A stretch of 35,410 nt of DNA, taken from NCBI RefSeq assembly GCF_002153425.1, contig NZ_KZ119600.1, positions 4,345,273-4,380,682 on the forward strand, in the 5' to 3' direction. Shown here in pieces: positions 8,441 to 16,798 of this stretch (position 1 is its first letter; each line of letters opens with the position of its first letter). The DNA comes from Litchfieldia alkalitelluris (GTDB taxonomy: Bacteria > Bacillota > Bacilli > Bacillales > Salisediminibacteriaceae). The notes under the pieces are model-generated. The model saw only the letters and a list, made by a program, of their open reading frames with translations. It did no database searches and was not told the DNA's origin. A program made the translations under genes and the position numbers.

Positions 8441-9082
8441 ATGGTGAAAATTGTGGCACTACTTGGAGATTTCTATCACGATGAAGATGCTTATAAAGTT
8501 GGTTTGGAGGCTGCTATTGACCGCTTGCCGAACAAAGAAGACGTGGAGTTGCGCTATATTACGACGGACGAAGTTGGGGCCGCGTTGGCTGAGAAACCCG
8601 ACTTGTTTGTGAACGGGAAGATGGATCCCCAGAAGCCTGAGGAAGAGGACGTGCAAGCTTGGTTGACGGACGATTTGGATAAAACAATAGTCGCGTACGT
8701 CGAAAATGGTGGGAGCGTCCTGTCCTGGCATTCAGGAATGGCTGGCTACGATCCAGAGTGCCGTTACATAAAAATGTGTCGTGGCTATTTCGACTACCAC
8801 CCACCAGGGCTTCAAGATGTGACATACATGTTGAAGGAAGATGAAAAAACTGGGCCAAATACGTTCCCACTGAAGGACGAGCAGTACTTTGTCCATTGCG
8901 ATGTGAATGCCACTGAGGTGTATCTCTGGAGCACAGGCGTGGACGGCGATTCCTTAGCAGGTTGGAAACACAGCTTCGGTCGCGGGAAAGTTTGCTGCTT
9001 CACCCCCGCCCACACAGAAGAAGCCATGCTAGACAAAAACGTGTCGGAGTTGCTAGCCGAAAAAATCCAGTGGCTACTGTAA
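8441..9082 (+). CDS. ThuA-like domain protein
   Basis: This 213-residue protein resembles the ThuA (trehalose utilisation) family, a glutamine-amidotransferase-like fold often found beside oxidoreductases of sugar catabolism. Seen features are an N-terminal strand followed by GDFYHD, the segment VENGGSVLSWHSGMAGY at about 87-103, and a C-terminal GRGKVCCFTPAHTEEAM region. The ribosome binding site is AAAAGGAGCTG. It follows the SDR gene closely. A role in sugar or sugar-alcohol oxidation together with the SDR is plausible but inferred. Confidence 0.8.
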   Translation: MVKIVALLGDFYHDEDAYKVGLEAAIDRLPNKEDVELRYITTDEVGAALAEKPDLFVNGKMDPQKPEEEDVQAWLTDDLDKTIVAYVENGGSVLSWHSGMAGYDPECRYIKMCRGYFDYHPPGLQDVTYMLKEDEKTGPNTFPLKDEQYFVHCDVNATEVYLWSTGVDGDSLAGWKHSFGRGKVCCFTPAHTEEAMLDKNVSELLAEKIQWLL

Positions 9083-9107
9083 ACGCCGTTGGTTGCTGTA
9101 AACACAG

Positions 9108-9247
9108 GTAAACGCGGGGACGGTTCTTGCGTTCACGCCTGGGGCTTTTTGTCTAATCGCGGGTGGCTGCTTCTGAATGCGGGTGTGTTGTGAACTCGAG
9201 TGGTTGCTGTTAAACGCACGTGAACGCGGGGACGGTTCTCCCGATCA
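9108..9247. repeat. two GAACCGTCCC-family hairpins
   Basis: 9108-9136 (GTAAACGCGGGGACGGTTCT then TGCGTTCAC) and 9218-9247 (GTGAACGCGGGGACGGTTCT then CCCGATCAC) are copies in the same orientation. They lie about 25 and 135 bases after the ThuA stop and may act in transcription termination. Confidence 0.65.
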
Positions 9248-9341
9248 CAAAGGATATATGCCTGGGGGAAACACAGGAATTCGTAGCAGTTTCTGTTGCG
9301 CCGCCTCTCCCCACCAAAAAAACTAATTTGCAGTTTCATTT

Positions 9342-9381
9342 GTCTACCAAATTCCTATTCGTTTTTTGGTAGGCTTTTTAT
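9342..9381 (+). terminator. probable intrinsic terminator
   Basis: GTCTACCAAA pairs with TTTGGTAGGC (10 bp with one wobble), followed directly by TTTTTATATTT. It lies 260 bases after the ThuA gene and is the best candidate for the end of the SDR-ThuA transcript. Confidence 0.6.
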
Positions 9382-9750
9382 ATTTATGAGCCGAGGAGGT
9401 TTACTCAACAGTTCTTAGCGGCTTCGATGAAGAACTGTCGACTTGAAAACAGCATGACGGCTTACTTCAGAGGTGCAAAATGATATCAAATCACAGCATC
9501 ACAGGGGAAATAAAATAAGCGGAGAAATTCCGTTTAAAGTAAAAAATCACCTAATTTCCTGGTGATTAAGGGGAGTTTTTCCGCCTAAGCAAAGAAAATT
9601 CCACCTTTTTAAATAGATTGGTTTCAATAAGTGGAATTTCTCCGTCTATTAAGACTATTTTTTGTGCTATTTATTTAATAAGGGGAATTTCTCCACTTAT
9701 TTATTCAATCGAGCATTTCTCCTCGTTTCTTTATTTAAAAACAGCGAAAG
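9382..9750. other. non-coding region with short degenerate repeats
   Basis: No gene is supported. A motif around GGAGAAATTCC/GGAATTTCTCC recurs in both orientations near 9523, 9640, 9680 and 9710. A small hairpin AATCACC...GGTGATT lies near 9545. The apparent 64-codon frame here has no ribosome binding site and no recognisable protein. Confidence 0.5.
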
Positions 9751-9811
9751 CAGCGGGACGGTTTTGGTGTTTACACGTGAAGTGTAAACGCCAGAACCGT
9801 CCCTGCGTTTA
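9751..9811. repeat. 61-bp hairpin direct repeat, left copy
   Basis: This 61-bp sequence is identical to 9994-10054. It is itself a long inverted repeat: GGGACGGTTTTGG and GTTTACAC, a short loop, then GTGTAAAC and CCAGAACCGTCCC. It is the longest member of the dispersed hairpin family in the window. Confidence 0.85.
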
Positions 9812-9982
9812 ATGTCCCGTGAAAAAGTGAGAGAACGTGTGGAAGCTTGGGACAAACTTCCTAAGCACCCTGACATTAACCATTATGGTGATCCTACTCA
9901 TAACGAATGGAAGCAGTTCTTCATTGGTGACGACGCTGAGCCGATCAAAGGAAGATGCCCATTCCATGTACATGAAAAGTAA
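9812..9982 (+). pseudogene. 56-codon ORF between identical hairpins, possible gene fragment
   Basis: An ATG-initiated frame of 56 codons has protein-like composition (it begins MSREKVRERVEAWDKLPKHP and ends GRCPFHVHEK). It starts with the base after the left 61-bp repeat and ends 11 bases before the right copy. There is no ribosome binding site; the hairpin abuts the start codon. I do not recognise the family. It looks like an internal or terminal piece of a larger gene carried between two repeats, but an authentic small protein cannot be excluded. Confidence 0.4.
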
Positions 9983-9993
9983 ACTGGCGGAAA

Positions 9994-10054
9994 CAGCGGG
10001 ACGGTTTTGGTGTTTACACGTGAAGTGTAAACGCCAGAACCGTCCCTGCGTTTA
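9994..10054. repeat. 61-bp hairpin direct repeat, right copy
   Basis: Identical over 61 bases and in the same orientation as 9751-9811. Together the two copies enclose about 180 bp. The perfect identity points to a recent duplication or insertion event. Confidence 0.85.
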
Positions 10055-10403
10055 TGACCATTGTATGGCGGTACAAACGTGATTCGGCAGGATGTGACCC
10101 TCTTTTTCAGCTATTATCATGTTTTTAAGACTAAAGTGGTGGTGTTTATTCGAAAAAGCTAAATGATACTTTCGTCACTGCCTTGTAAGATTATCTCCTA
10201 CTTCTGGCACGGTACACCAACACTTTTAGCCTAGCAAATTGAACCTATATGATGTTATGGATATTTTTTACTGTAATACTTTACCATGCTACCCTACTAA
10301 TGGGCCACCCTTTCATACTACAAAATGAGTGAGATTCTTTTTAGTGACCATTGTACGGTTAAAGTTTTCCGAAAATTTCGTTATCATCTCCAATAAGCGT
10401 ATT
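10055..10403. other. non-coding stretch upstream of the xylanase
   Basis: No gene is supported in either strand. TGACCATTGTATGG at 10054 and GTGACCATTGTACGG at about 10342 are similar short segments. The remainder is AT-rich intergenic DNA. Confidence 0.4.
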
Positions 10404-10417
10404 AAAAAGCGCTTACA
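10404..10417. promoter_or_regulatory. candidate cre (CcpA) site
   Basis: The reverse complement reads TGTAAGCGCTTTTT, which matches the Bacillus catabolite-response element consensus TGWAARCGYTWNCW at all but one position. It lies about 155 bases upstream of the xylanase start, suitable for carbon catabolite repression. CcpA control is inferred. Confidence 0.5.
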
Positions 10418-10572
10418 AGCCTGTAGCTGGAGAGGAGGACCGTTCACCATTTACTTGAGCTACAATCTATTTTTCTGAAAACAGAGGCGTGTTTTTTCTG
10501 AAAACGAATTTGTCGGGAACTGAATTTGTTCGAAAACAAAAATGAATATTTATTAAAAAAGGAGTTTACTCA

Positions 10573-11688
10573 ATGAAACCTAAAAGTTTAAAAATGTTTT
10601 TTGCCATGGCATTCTGTTTCGCATTAGTCTTTCCTCCCCTGATCGCATCGGCGCAAATCACTGGTAATGAAATTGGCACACATGATGGCTATGACTATGA
10701 GTTTTGGAAGGATGAAGGTGGATATGGAAGTATGACACTTAATAGTGGGGGTACTTTCAGCGCGGAGTGGCATGACGTTCATAATATTTTGTTCAGAAAA
10801 GGACAGAAGTTTGATACGACTCAAACGCACCAACAACTTGGTAATATAACCGTTGACTACGGTGTAAATTATCAGCCAAATGGAAGTTCTTACTTAGCGG
10901 TATATGGTTGGACAACTGACCCCCTCGTGGAGTTTTATATCGTCGATAGTTGGGGTACTTGGCGTCCACCAGGTGCTGAACCGAAAGGCACAATTCATGT
11001 CGACGGTGGAACTTATGAAATCTATGAAACTACTCGTGTTCAGCAACCTTCCATTGAAGGAACTGCAACTTTCCAGCAGTATTGGAGTGTAAGAACGGAT
11101 AAGCGGACGAGTGGAACGATATCAGTTAGTGAACATTTCCATGCATGGGAAGCCCATGGTATGCCAATGGGTAACATGTATGAAGTGGCTTTGACCGTAG
11201 AAGGTTGGCAAAGTAGTGGAAGTGCAGATGTGTATCGAAATAACTTAACGATAGGCGGCAGCTCTGGCGGCGGTGGCGGTACTCCTCCACCATCGAATGG
11301 AGGCGGTGACGGCGGTGGTAATGGTGGTTCCACTGTTGTTCAGGCCGAGGACATGACCATTAGTGGTCCATGGGCTAATCGAATTTACTCACCTTTTGAT
11401 GGTGTTGTCTTGCATGGAAACGAAGACAGGGTAACTTATACACAGTATTTTGCGAACGATACACATAGCTTTTCACTTAGGGGTGCTTCAAACAACAATA
11501 ACTTAGCACAGGTTGATTTAAGAATTGGCGGGCAGTATGTGGGAACGTTCTATTACGGCGACCATCACCCAGCCGTTTACACAATCGATAATGTACAGCA
11601 TGGAACTGGCCATCAGGAAGTCGAGCTTATTTTGACAAATAATGATGGAAACTGGGACGCGTACATTGACTACTTAGAGATTCACTAA
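10573..11688 (+). CDS. xynJ: secreted GH11 endo-1,4-beta-xylanase with CBM36-like module
   Basis: This extracellular xylanase of 371 residues hydrolyses the xylan backbone. A signal peptide (1-27, cleavage after ASA) precedes a GH11 jelly-roll domain (about 28-228). The nucleophile is E120 ([11 protein letters not shown]) and the acid/base is E210 ([10 protein letters not shown]), which become E93 and E183 after signal removal. The substrate thumb region is [17 protein letters not shown] Gly/Pro/Ser linker (230-253) leads to a C-terminal calcium-dependent xylan-binding module of CBM36 type (about 255-371, AEDMTISG to DAYIDYLEI). Domain order and catalytic numbering match my recollection of xylanase J from alkaliphilic Bacillus sp. 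41M-1. The ribosome binding site is AAAAAAGGAG. Confidence 0.95.
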   Translation: MKPKSLKMFFAMAFCFALVFPPLIASAQITGNEIGTHDGYDYEFWKDEGGYGSMTLNSGGTFSAEWHDVHNILFRKGQKFDTTQTHQQLGNITVDYGVNYQPNGSSYLAVYGWTTDPLVEFYIVDSWGTWRPPGAEPKGTIHVDGGTYEIYETTRVQQPSIEGTATFQQYWSVRTDKRTSGTISVSEHFHAWEAHGMPMGNMYEVALTVEGWQSSGSADVYRNNLTIGGSSGGGGGTPPPSNGGGDGGGNGGSTVVQAEDMTISGPWANRIYSPFDGVVLHGNEDRVTYTQYFANDTHSFSLRGASNNNNLAQVDLRIGGQYVGTFYYGDHHPAVYTIDNVQHGTGHQEVELILTNNDGNWDAYIDYLEIH

Positions 11689-11711
11689 GTAAGAGGTGGA
11701 GAAAGTTCGGA

Positions 11712-11745
11712 AAAGTTCGGGGACCTGGTCCCCGAACTTTTTGTG
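11712..11745 (+). terminator. strong terminator after xylanase
   Basis: AAAGTTCGGGGAC pairs perfectly over 13 bp with GTCCCCGAACTTT across a three-base loop, followed by TTGTG; it is also T-flanked on the other strand. It lies 24 bases past the xylanase stop and can serve the convergent glycosyltransferase gene as well. A shorter GTTCGG/CCGAAC pair surrounds it. Confidence 0.8.
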
Positions 11746-11776
11746 AACTTTACCGAACTTCATCACGAGTCCCCCC

Positions 11777-13030
11777 TCACGAGTCTCCCTCAGGCATCCA
11801 AACTGGAAACAGACTTTTCCCCAATGCGAGGCCTTTCTTCTTTAAGAAACGGACACTGCCCCCCTCGGACTGATTCGAATCAATGATGACACCGTCAATT
11901 TCATTGGTCTCAAATAAAGTTCCTGCCTTCCGCACTCCATGAAACCCTAGCTCTTGAAAGCTAATATTAGCATAGGCATTTTCCTGTTCAATCTGTTTTC
12001 GATAAAATTGCTGATTGTGCGCCGTCCCTAATAACAGTAGACGTGGTTTTCTAGTTAGATTTCTGTAATTTAGCTCAGCAATATTTTTAAATGTACTGAG
12101 TAAAACCTCTCTGATGAATTCCATTTTGATTTGTCTATTACTTTGGTTCCCTTTGTCTCTTTTGTGTCTTTGATTCCTTATATTTTGGGTGTTACTAGCA
12201 TTCATGTTCAAGTTCATTCTCCAGTTCATGTTCATGTTTTTGTCCATGTCCATGGGAGGGTTCGATGTACGATAGTGATAAAGAACCTCCTCTATCCTAG
12301 AAACCTCCCCATAATGCCTGAGCCTTGTCCAGAGGTCATAATCGTAGGCAATTTGAAAGATAGGATCATAGCCGCCTATTTTTATGAACGCTTCCTTCAA
12401 AAAGAAAGCAGCGCCATAACCATGGAAGAGACTACAGAATTGATTACTGTGAAAGATATTATTATTTTTGTAAAAAAGCTGTCCTGCCTCTAACCTCAAT
12501 GGAGTTTCAACCGTAATTTGTGATTGATCCTCGACCCTAGTTTTGACACTGACATTAGCGTTGGCGTCAAAGTTAGAATCGTCACCTCGTCTAGTATAGG
12601 TATTACCTTCATTTTTTCCGGCAGTGTTAATTATAGTTTCACGATTAATACACTTTTCCAATGCCCCAACAGCCACTAGGTTGCGATTCTCCTTAACGAC
12701 TTGGGCAAACTGTTTTTGCAATCGGTCTTTATGACTCACATCGTTGGCGCCTTGCAGGGCAATCCACTTTCCTCTCGCCTTCTGAATGCCTACATTTAGT
12801 GCGCTAGGGATAGCCACGTTTTTTTCCAAATGAATAACGTTCACTCTTGGATCTTGAATTTGGTCAAGAAGCTTCTTCGTTCCGTTCGCCGAATCGTTGT
12901 TCACTATAATATATTCAAAATCGGCGTATGACTGATTCAGAATACTGTCGATAGCCTCGCGGAGGTGCGTCCCCCCGTTATTTACAGCTGTCACAACCGA
13001 TATGGAATCTGCTTTCTCCAATTTAACCAC
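11777..13030 (-). CDS. family 2 glycosyltransferase, altered DxD
   Basis: A GT-A fold family 2 glycosyltransferase of about 417 residues, which would transfer a sugar from an activated donor. The N-terminal SVVTAVNNGGTHLREAIDSI and NQSYADFEYIIVNNDS are typical. The usual ARMDADD metal-binding stretch reads ALQGAND (91-97), so both aspartates of DxD are replaced by Gly and Asn; YDYDLWTRLR keeps the later acidic motif. A Met/Asn-rich low-complexity insert (about 258-300) and an Asn-rich insert near 130-160 interrupt the fold. GTG 13030 opens the frame, but the GGGGAG site better suits TTG at 13021. Activity is uncertain because of the missing aspartates. Confidence 0.8.
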   Translation of the reverse strand: MVKLEKADSISVVTAVNNGGTHLREAIDSILNQSYADFEYIIVNNDSANGTKKLLDQIQDPRVNVIHLEKNVAIPSALNVGIQKARGKWIALQGANDVSHKDRLQKQFAQVVKENRNLVAVGALEKCINRETIINTAGKNEGNTYTRRGDDSNFDANANVSVKTRVEDQSQITVETPLRLEAGQLFYKNNNIFHSNQFCSLFHGYGAAFFLKEAFIKIGGYDPIFQIAYDYDLWTRLRHYGEVSRIEEVLYHYRTSNPPMDMDKNMNMNWRMNLNMNASNTQNIRNQRHKRDKGNQSNRQIKMEFIREVLLSTFKNIAELNYRNLTRKPRLLLLGTAHNQQFYRKQIEQENAYANISFQELGFHGVRKAGTLFETNEIDGVIIDSNQSEGGSVRFLKKKGLALGKSLFPVWMPEGDS

Positions 13031-13718
13031 TCCCCAACGAGTTTTTCCGAAATATATACACGAAAGCCAACAATGAATCTTCGCCTATTAGCCAAGTCAT
13101 CTAATCTACTTTTTCGACTAGCCTATTGGGCAATTCTCCTAATCTTCTTTTTTACTCGTGAATTCGCCAATAGGAGGTGGGTGTTGGCTTGTCGATTAAG
13201 AATTGAAACTAAACAGTTGTATATGTTTATATACCCTTGGGAATTGAGGGAATAACAGAGGAATAAGCCCAACTTGTGTTAGCTGGTAATGTTGCACACA
13301 CACAATTTCATCAAATCACTACGGGCACGTGGATTCGTAAAGTTTTTCACTTTGGATTTTTTTAAGTTACCAGGTAATGTTTCTCACTGGAAAATATGTT
13401 TCCTTACACCAAAAGAAATAACTTTATCTACTCATTTCATTTAATTTTTTATTGTTAAATCAGCGTTTCACCGCAAAACCGACACGCAAATCACATAGTA
13501 ATTGGCACTCTTGTTTGCGCTGGTGAAAATAAATTATCTTTTATGGTTAGTGAAATAAGCAAACATAAAAATAATGGCACGAAGATTTTCGTACCATTGT
13601 AATATGCAATATGCGAATTATACTGTGAATATAGTGGCGAAAGTTCTGTGATTTAGCGTGAGAATTTGTCTGCGATTTGACAATTGCACCTCACAAGTAA
13701 ACCGGCCCCCTATACTCC
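13031..13718. other. non-coding region with eroded repeat ends
   Basis: No gene is supported; the apparent plus-strand frame at 12965-13255 overlaps the glycosyltransferase antisense and has no ribosome binding site. GTTAGCTGGTAATGTTG at 13278 and GTTACCAGGTAATGTTT at 13367, followed by AAAATATGTTTCC, are ends of the repeat element that recurs to the right, here in broken arrangement. Confidence 0.6.
13573..13598 (-). terminator. probable terminator of the HTH/F1-beta-like gene
   Basis: On the minus strand AATGGTACGAA pairs with TTCGTGCCATT (11 bp, one mismatch), then ATTTTTATGTTT follows. It lies 120 bases past the stop of the gene at 13719-14768. Confidence 0.5.
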
Positions 13719-14768
13719 CTATAGTGTCCCTATAAAATTCAGTTTTTCAACTTCCTCATTGTCTACTTCCCCATCTAGGATTTTGCGTAAATCTTCTATC
13801 GTTTCTCGCTGGGGAATGTATTCTCCCTTTTTCCCAGTAAACTCTTCAGCAACATAGAATGGCTGGGTTAAATAGGCTTCTAACCTTTCACCGCGATGGT
13901 AGGTCTCCACTTCTGCCGCAGGCAACTTATCCATTCCGCTGACCGCGACCAATGAACGGAGCTCCCGATACCTCCGAAGAAGCTTAAGTGCTCGTTGCTG
14001 AACAGCCAAATGATTTTTTTCTAAATGGCCCCCTTCCAAGATCGATGATGTAGAGTAAATTGGGTTCACTGCTGGAAACTTGTGTCGTGCAGCCAAATCC
14101 GCATCAAACTGCCAAAGGGTTTCCAACGGTCCATAAGGAAGATCCTCGTCCACGGCTTCTCCCTTTAAATCAACTAGGAATGTTGTCATCGTTACGCCAA
14201 CATCACTTAATCGCTCTTGAAGCTGATGGATATCTCCTGTTAAAACGTGAGATCTATCTGCTGCAAAGGCGATGTCTTTCTTTTTCCCTAGCACGACCAA
14301 TTTTTCATAGGCTTCATCAACGGTTTGAACTTGTATGTCCACTTCACCCAACACATCGTTTATCTCTGGGTGATCTCCTGACGGCAAGAGTAATGCAGTT
14401 GTGAAATCTCTCTTTTTAAGGCGATGAAACATTTCTGCTAAAACAACCAATTGTCCCATTCCAAACCTCGCCACTAAACCGACAGTGCCACCCTTAGTCA
14501 ATGGTGCAAAGACATCCAGAGTTTTTATTCCCGTTTCGACCATTTCCATCTTCTCCCCTCTGATAATGAGATCGTCCAAGCTACATTCTGCCAACGTCGA
14601 AAGCGCCACTAATGTTTTAACCTCTGCTCGACCAATTGGGATTTTTCCCGTACATAAATTAGATACAGTCGCAGGTCGCAGCCCAACAGTTCTTGCTGCT
14701 GCCGTTAAATTTGGAACTTTACGCCTTAGTAACGGAACATTCAACTGAATATTTTCCAACTTATCCAT
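13719..14768 (-). CDS. HTH protein fused to degenerate F1-ATPase beta-like domain
   Basis: This 349-residue protein has two parts. Residues 10-70 form a Cro/CI-type helix-turn-helix (LTAAARTVGLRPATVSNLCT). Residues 72-349 follow the F1-ATPase beta subunit without its N-terminal barrel: METGIKTLDVFAPLTKGG-like start, QLQERL at 182-187, FPAVNPIYSTSSIL at 231-244, LLRRYREL, and TQPFYVAEEFTGKKGEYIP at 301-319. The Walker A position reads RFGMGQLV (101-108): Lys-Thr is replaced by Gln-Leu. About 25 residues after Walker B (AADR, 169-172) are missing. ATP hydrolysis is therefore unlikely; a nucleotide-sensing or purely structural regulator is possible. AGGAGGTGG precedes the ATG. Confidence 0.85.
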   Translation of the reverse strand: MDKLENIQLNVPLLRRKVPNLTAAARTVGLRPATVSNLCTGKIPIGRAEVKTLVALSTLAECSLDDLIIRGEKMEMVETGIKTLDVFAPLTKGGTVGLVARFGMGQLVVLAEMFHRLKKRDFTTALLLPSGDHPEINDVLGEVDIQVQTVDEAYEKLVVLGKKKDIAFAADRSHVLTGDIHQLQERLSDVGVTMTTFLVDLKGEAVDEDLPYGPLETLWQFDADLAARHKFPAVNPIYSTSSILEGGHLEKNHLAVQQRALKLLRRYRELRSLVAVSGMDKLPAAEVETYHRGERLEAYLTQPFYVAEEFTGKKGEYIPQRETIEDLRKILDGEVDNEEVEKLNFIGTL

Positions 14769-14890
14769 CCCTCCACCTCCTGTTACTTTTAATAGAATTC
14801 ATGTTACGTTCGAACGCAATAGTTAAATTACTTTAAAACGTAATTATTGTTACTCCTACGTGATGAGCGCGTGTTCCTTCGCAAACAAAA

Positions 14891-14913
14891 ACGAGCTGCA
14901 TTTTGCAACTCGT
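14891..14913 (-). terminator. probable terminator of the DUF2332 gene
   Basis: ACGAG-TGCA pairs with TGCA-CTCGT around one mismatch and a TTT loop; on the minus strand it is followed by TTTTTGTTTG. It lies downstream of the DUF2332 gene and its 3' repeat element. Confidence 0.5.
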
Positions 14914-14945
14914 CATTCAATATCTTTGTATTTTCCGCGCTGTAT

Positions 14946-15089
14946 GTTACCAGTTAATGTTGTTTGCGAGCAACTTTATTTCCTGTGATCAATATTTAGA
15001 AACGTTGATTTAACAAGGTTTTTTAGTGGGTAACGCAGACATTTTTTACACTTTTTGTATGTTGAGTATGCGCAACATTACCAGCTAAC
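14946..15089. repeat. long interspersed repeat, copy A
   Basis: About 144 bp, from GTTACCAGTTAATGTTG at the left to CAACATTACCAGCTAAC at the right, with the internal block AACAAGGTTTT. The right end is translated as the last residues (Val-Ser-Trp) and stop of the DUF2332 gene. Same orientation as the other five long copies. Confidence 0.85.
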
Positions 15090-16106
15090 TAGGTCAAACC
15101 ATCTCCCATGTCCATCTGTATCTCCAATGGTTTGATGATATTCCACACCATCAAGATAATAATCGAGATGTAGTTTACTATCCCATATATTATTATACAG
15201 ATGAAAAACATCTCTCTTGCTTCCCACTTTTTTGACCTTACTTAACAAATCCACTTTTGTGACATCAGGCATTTGATTTGCCACATGCGTATGAAAAATA
15301 CAAATTGCTGTATCCTTTGGAAGTGTGTCGACAATCTTCTCTAAAAGAGCCACTCCATCCCCTTCCACAAGTTCCACTTGATTTTTCATAAAACATGAAG
15401 CTGCTTTCTCGAATAACACTCTCCTATCCCTATGTTCAGGCCAAATAAGAGATTTTAACCATAGGTAGTCTTCATCATTTGTTAAGTCACTAACATGTAG
15501 ATCTATTCCAACTCGTGATGCTACGGGAGGAATCGTTGGATAAAATGATAGATCAGTTCCTCCTATTATCTGTGAAGTAATATGTACAGTTGAATTTTTG
15601 TTACCATAATGCTCATCTGTCCCATAAGAATAACTATATTTATCCCAATTAAGTTGTAGGCCAGCACTTGTTCCAATCTCAATCAGAGATAGAGGTTTTT
15701 TCGCTTTGTTATGAATGAATGAAAATATGGGAAAGAGATATGCACAACGTCTCACCTCGTTCGTTTGAACCAATCTTGTTTTTAATAGAGTAATAATTTC
15801 CTCCCTAAACTCCGTACAGAATTCTTTAAAATGAGTGAAGATCTCCCCATCGAATTGTCTTGGAACTTCTGTCAAACTAGGATAATATTCTTTGAGTTGA
15901 TGATCAATTCCCTTCAATAGTAGAAAATGAACTGCTCCAAACAACAAATTAGATATGGGTTGGCCAGGGCGGGCCTCCTTACACAATTCAATGATGTCAG
16001 TATCTTCTGAAATCTTTAGTGATAAAAATTCATAAAGGTCACTTGATCCCTTGCACTCTTTCATTGCAAAGTTCTTAAATCTTGTAGATAGATTTTGGTT
16101 AGTCAT
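15078..16106 (-). CDS. DUF2332 family protein
   Basis: This 342-residue protein of the DUF2332 family has unknown biochemical function. Characteristic parts are the GAVHFLLLKG segment near 57, a glycine-rich IEIGTSAGLQLNWDKY (about 141-156) resembling a methyltransferase SAM-binding loop, and FHTHVANQM near 271. The GGGGAGGTGAAG site lies close upstream of the ATG. The C-terminus DLVSW and the TAA stop are provided by repeat copy A, so the original end of the protein may have been different. It is divergently oriented to the flavin-type gene at 16265. Confidence 0.82.
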   Translation of the reverse strand: MTNQNLSTRFKNFAMKECKGSSDLYEFLSLKISEDTDIIELCKEARPGQPISNLLFGAVHFLLLKGIDHQLKEYYPSLTEVPRQFDGEIFTHFKEFCTEFREEIITLLKTRLVQTNEVRRCAYLFPIFSFIHNKAKKPLSLIEIGTSAGLQLNWDKYSYSYGTDEHYGNKNSTVHITSQIIGGTDLSFYPTIPPVASRVGIDLHVSDLTNDEDYLWLKSLIWPEHRDRRVLFEKAASCFMKNQVELVEGDGVALLEKIVDTLPKDTAICIFHTHVANQMPDVTKVDLLSKVKKVGSKRDVFHLYNNIWDSKLHLDYYLDGVEYHQTIGDTDGHGRWFDLVSW

Positions 16107-16264
16107 ATGTCTTCACCTCCCCTACAGTCTTTTTTAATGGCGTAAATAGCTACACGTTTTCATAAGGTAAACCTTTCCTCTTCTACGCCCCCCAAAATGG
16201 TAATGTATGTTAAAATGAGAAGCGCAGTTAGAACACTTAAAATGTCTAATCGAGGTGAAGTTTG

Positions 16265-16705
16265 ATGCAAATTATTAGAGACACAGGTAGAAGTTTTGAT
16301 TTAGAAGCATTTCTTACAAAGCCATTAGTTGCACATTTATCAACTGTGGATGGCGATACACCAAAAGATTCACCTGTTTGGTTTTACTGGAAAGATGAAA
16401 TGATTTGGATTATTGGGACGGCAAAGGACACATTTCCTGATAGGATTAGAAGAAATCCCAAGTGTGCTATCGGAATTGTTGATTTTGATATAAATACAGG
16501 TATGTTTCTACATGCTGGTTTTAGAGGCGTCGCAACTGTTAAGCCTTTCGATAAAAATATAGCAACTCCATTATTATCTCGATATTTAGGTCCAGATATT
16601 GAGAAATGGGATCCGAGATTCAAGAACCTAGATGATAGTAACGTTTTGATTTGCTTTGAGCCTAAGACGGTCGTTGTTCGGGACCAATCTTATCAACTAC
16701 CGTAA
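16265..16705 (+). CDS. pyridoxamine 5'-phosphate oxidase-like flavoprotein
   Basis: This 146-residue PPOX-class split-barrel protein probably binds FMN or F420-like cofactor. The N-terminal LVAHLSTVDGDTPKDSPVWF strand pair followed by DRIRRNPKCAIGIVD is typical of the class. GAGGTGAAG upstream supports ATG 16265 over the in-frame TTG one codon earlier. It is one of the few plus-strand genes in this region and converges on the RibD/DHFR-like gene. Substrate unknown. Confidence 0.82.
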   Translation: MQIIRDTGRSFDLEAFLTKPLVAHLSTVDGDTPKDSPVWFYWKDEMIWIIGTAKDTFPDRIRRNPKCAIGIVDFDINTGMFLHAGFRGVATVKPFDKNIATPLLSRYLGPDIEKWDPRFKNLDDSNVLICFEPKTVVVRDQSYQLP

Positions 16706-16761
16706 ATTCTTCACATTCTTAATTGGGAGTTCTCCATATCCCAAAACGAAAGCAAATATAT

Positions 16762-16798
16762 GTAAATAACACTCCTCCATTTGGTGTGTTTACTTTTT
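16762..16798. terminator. weak convergent terminator
   Basis: GTAAATAACAC and GTGTGTTTAC form an imperfect stem followed by TTTTTCA, between the convergent genes at 16265 and 16790; it overlaps the stop of the latter. Confidence 0.35.

Noticed and set aside
12965-13255. Plus-strand frame of 96 codons opposite the glycosyltransferase start.
   Set aside because: No ribosome binding site, no protein-like character, and overlap with a recognised gene.
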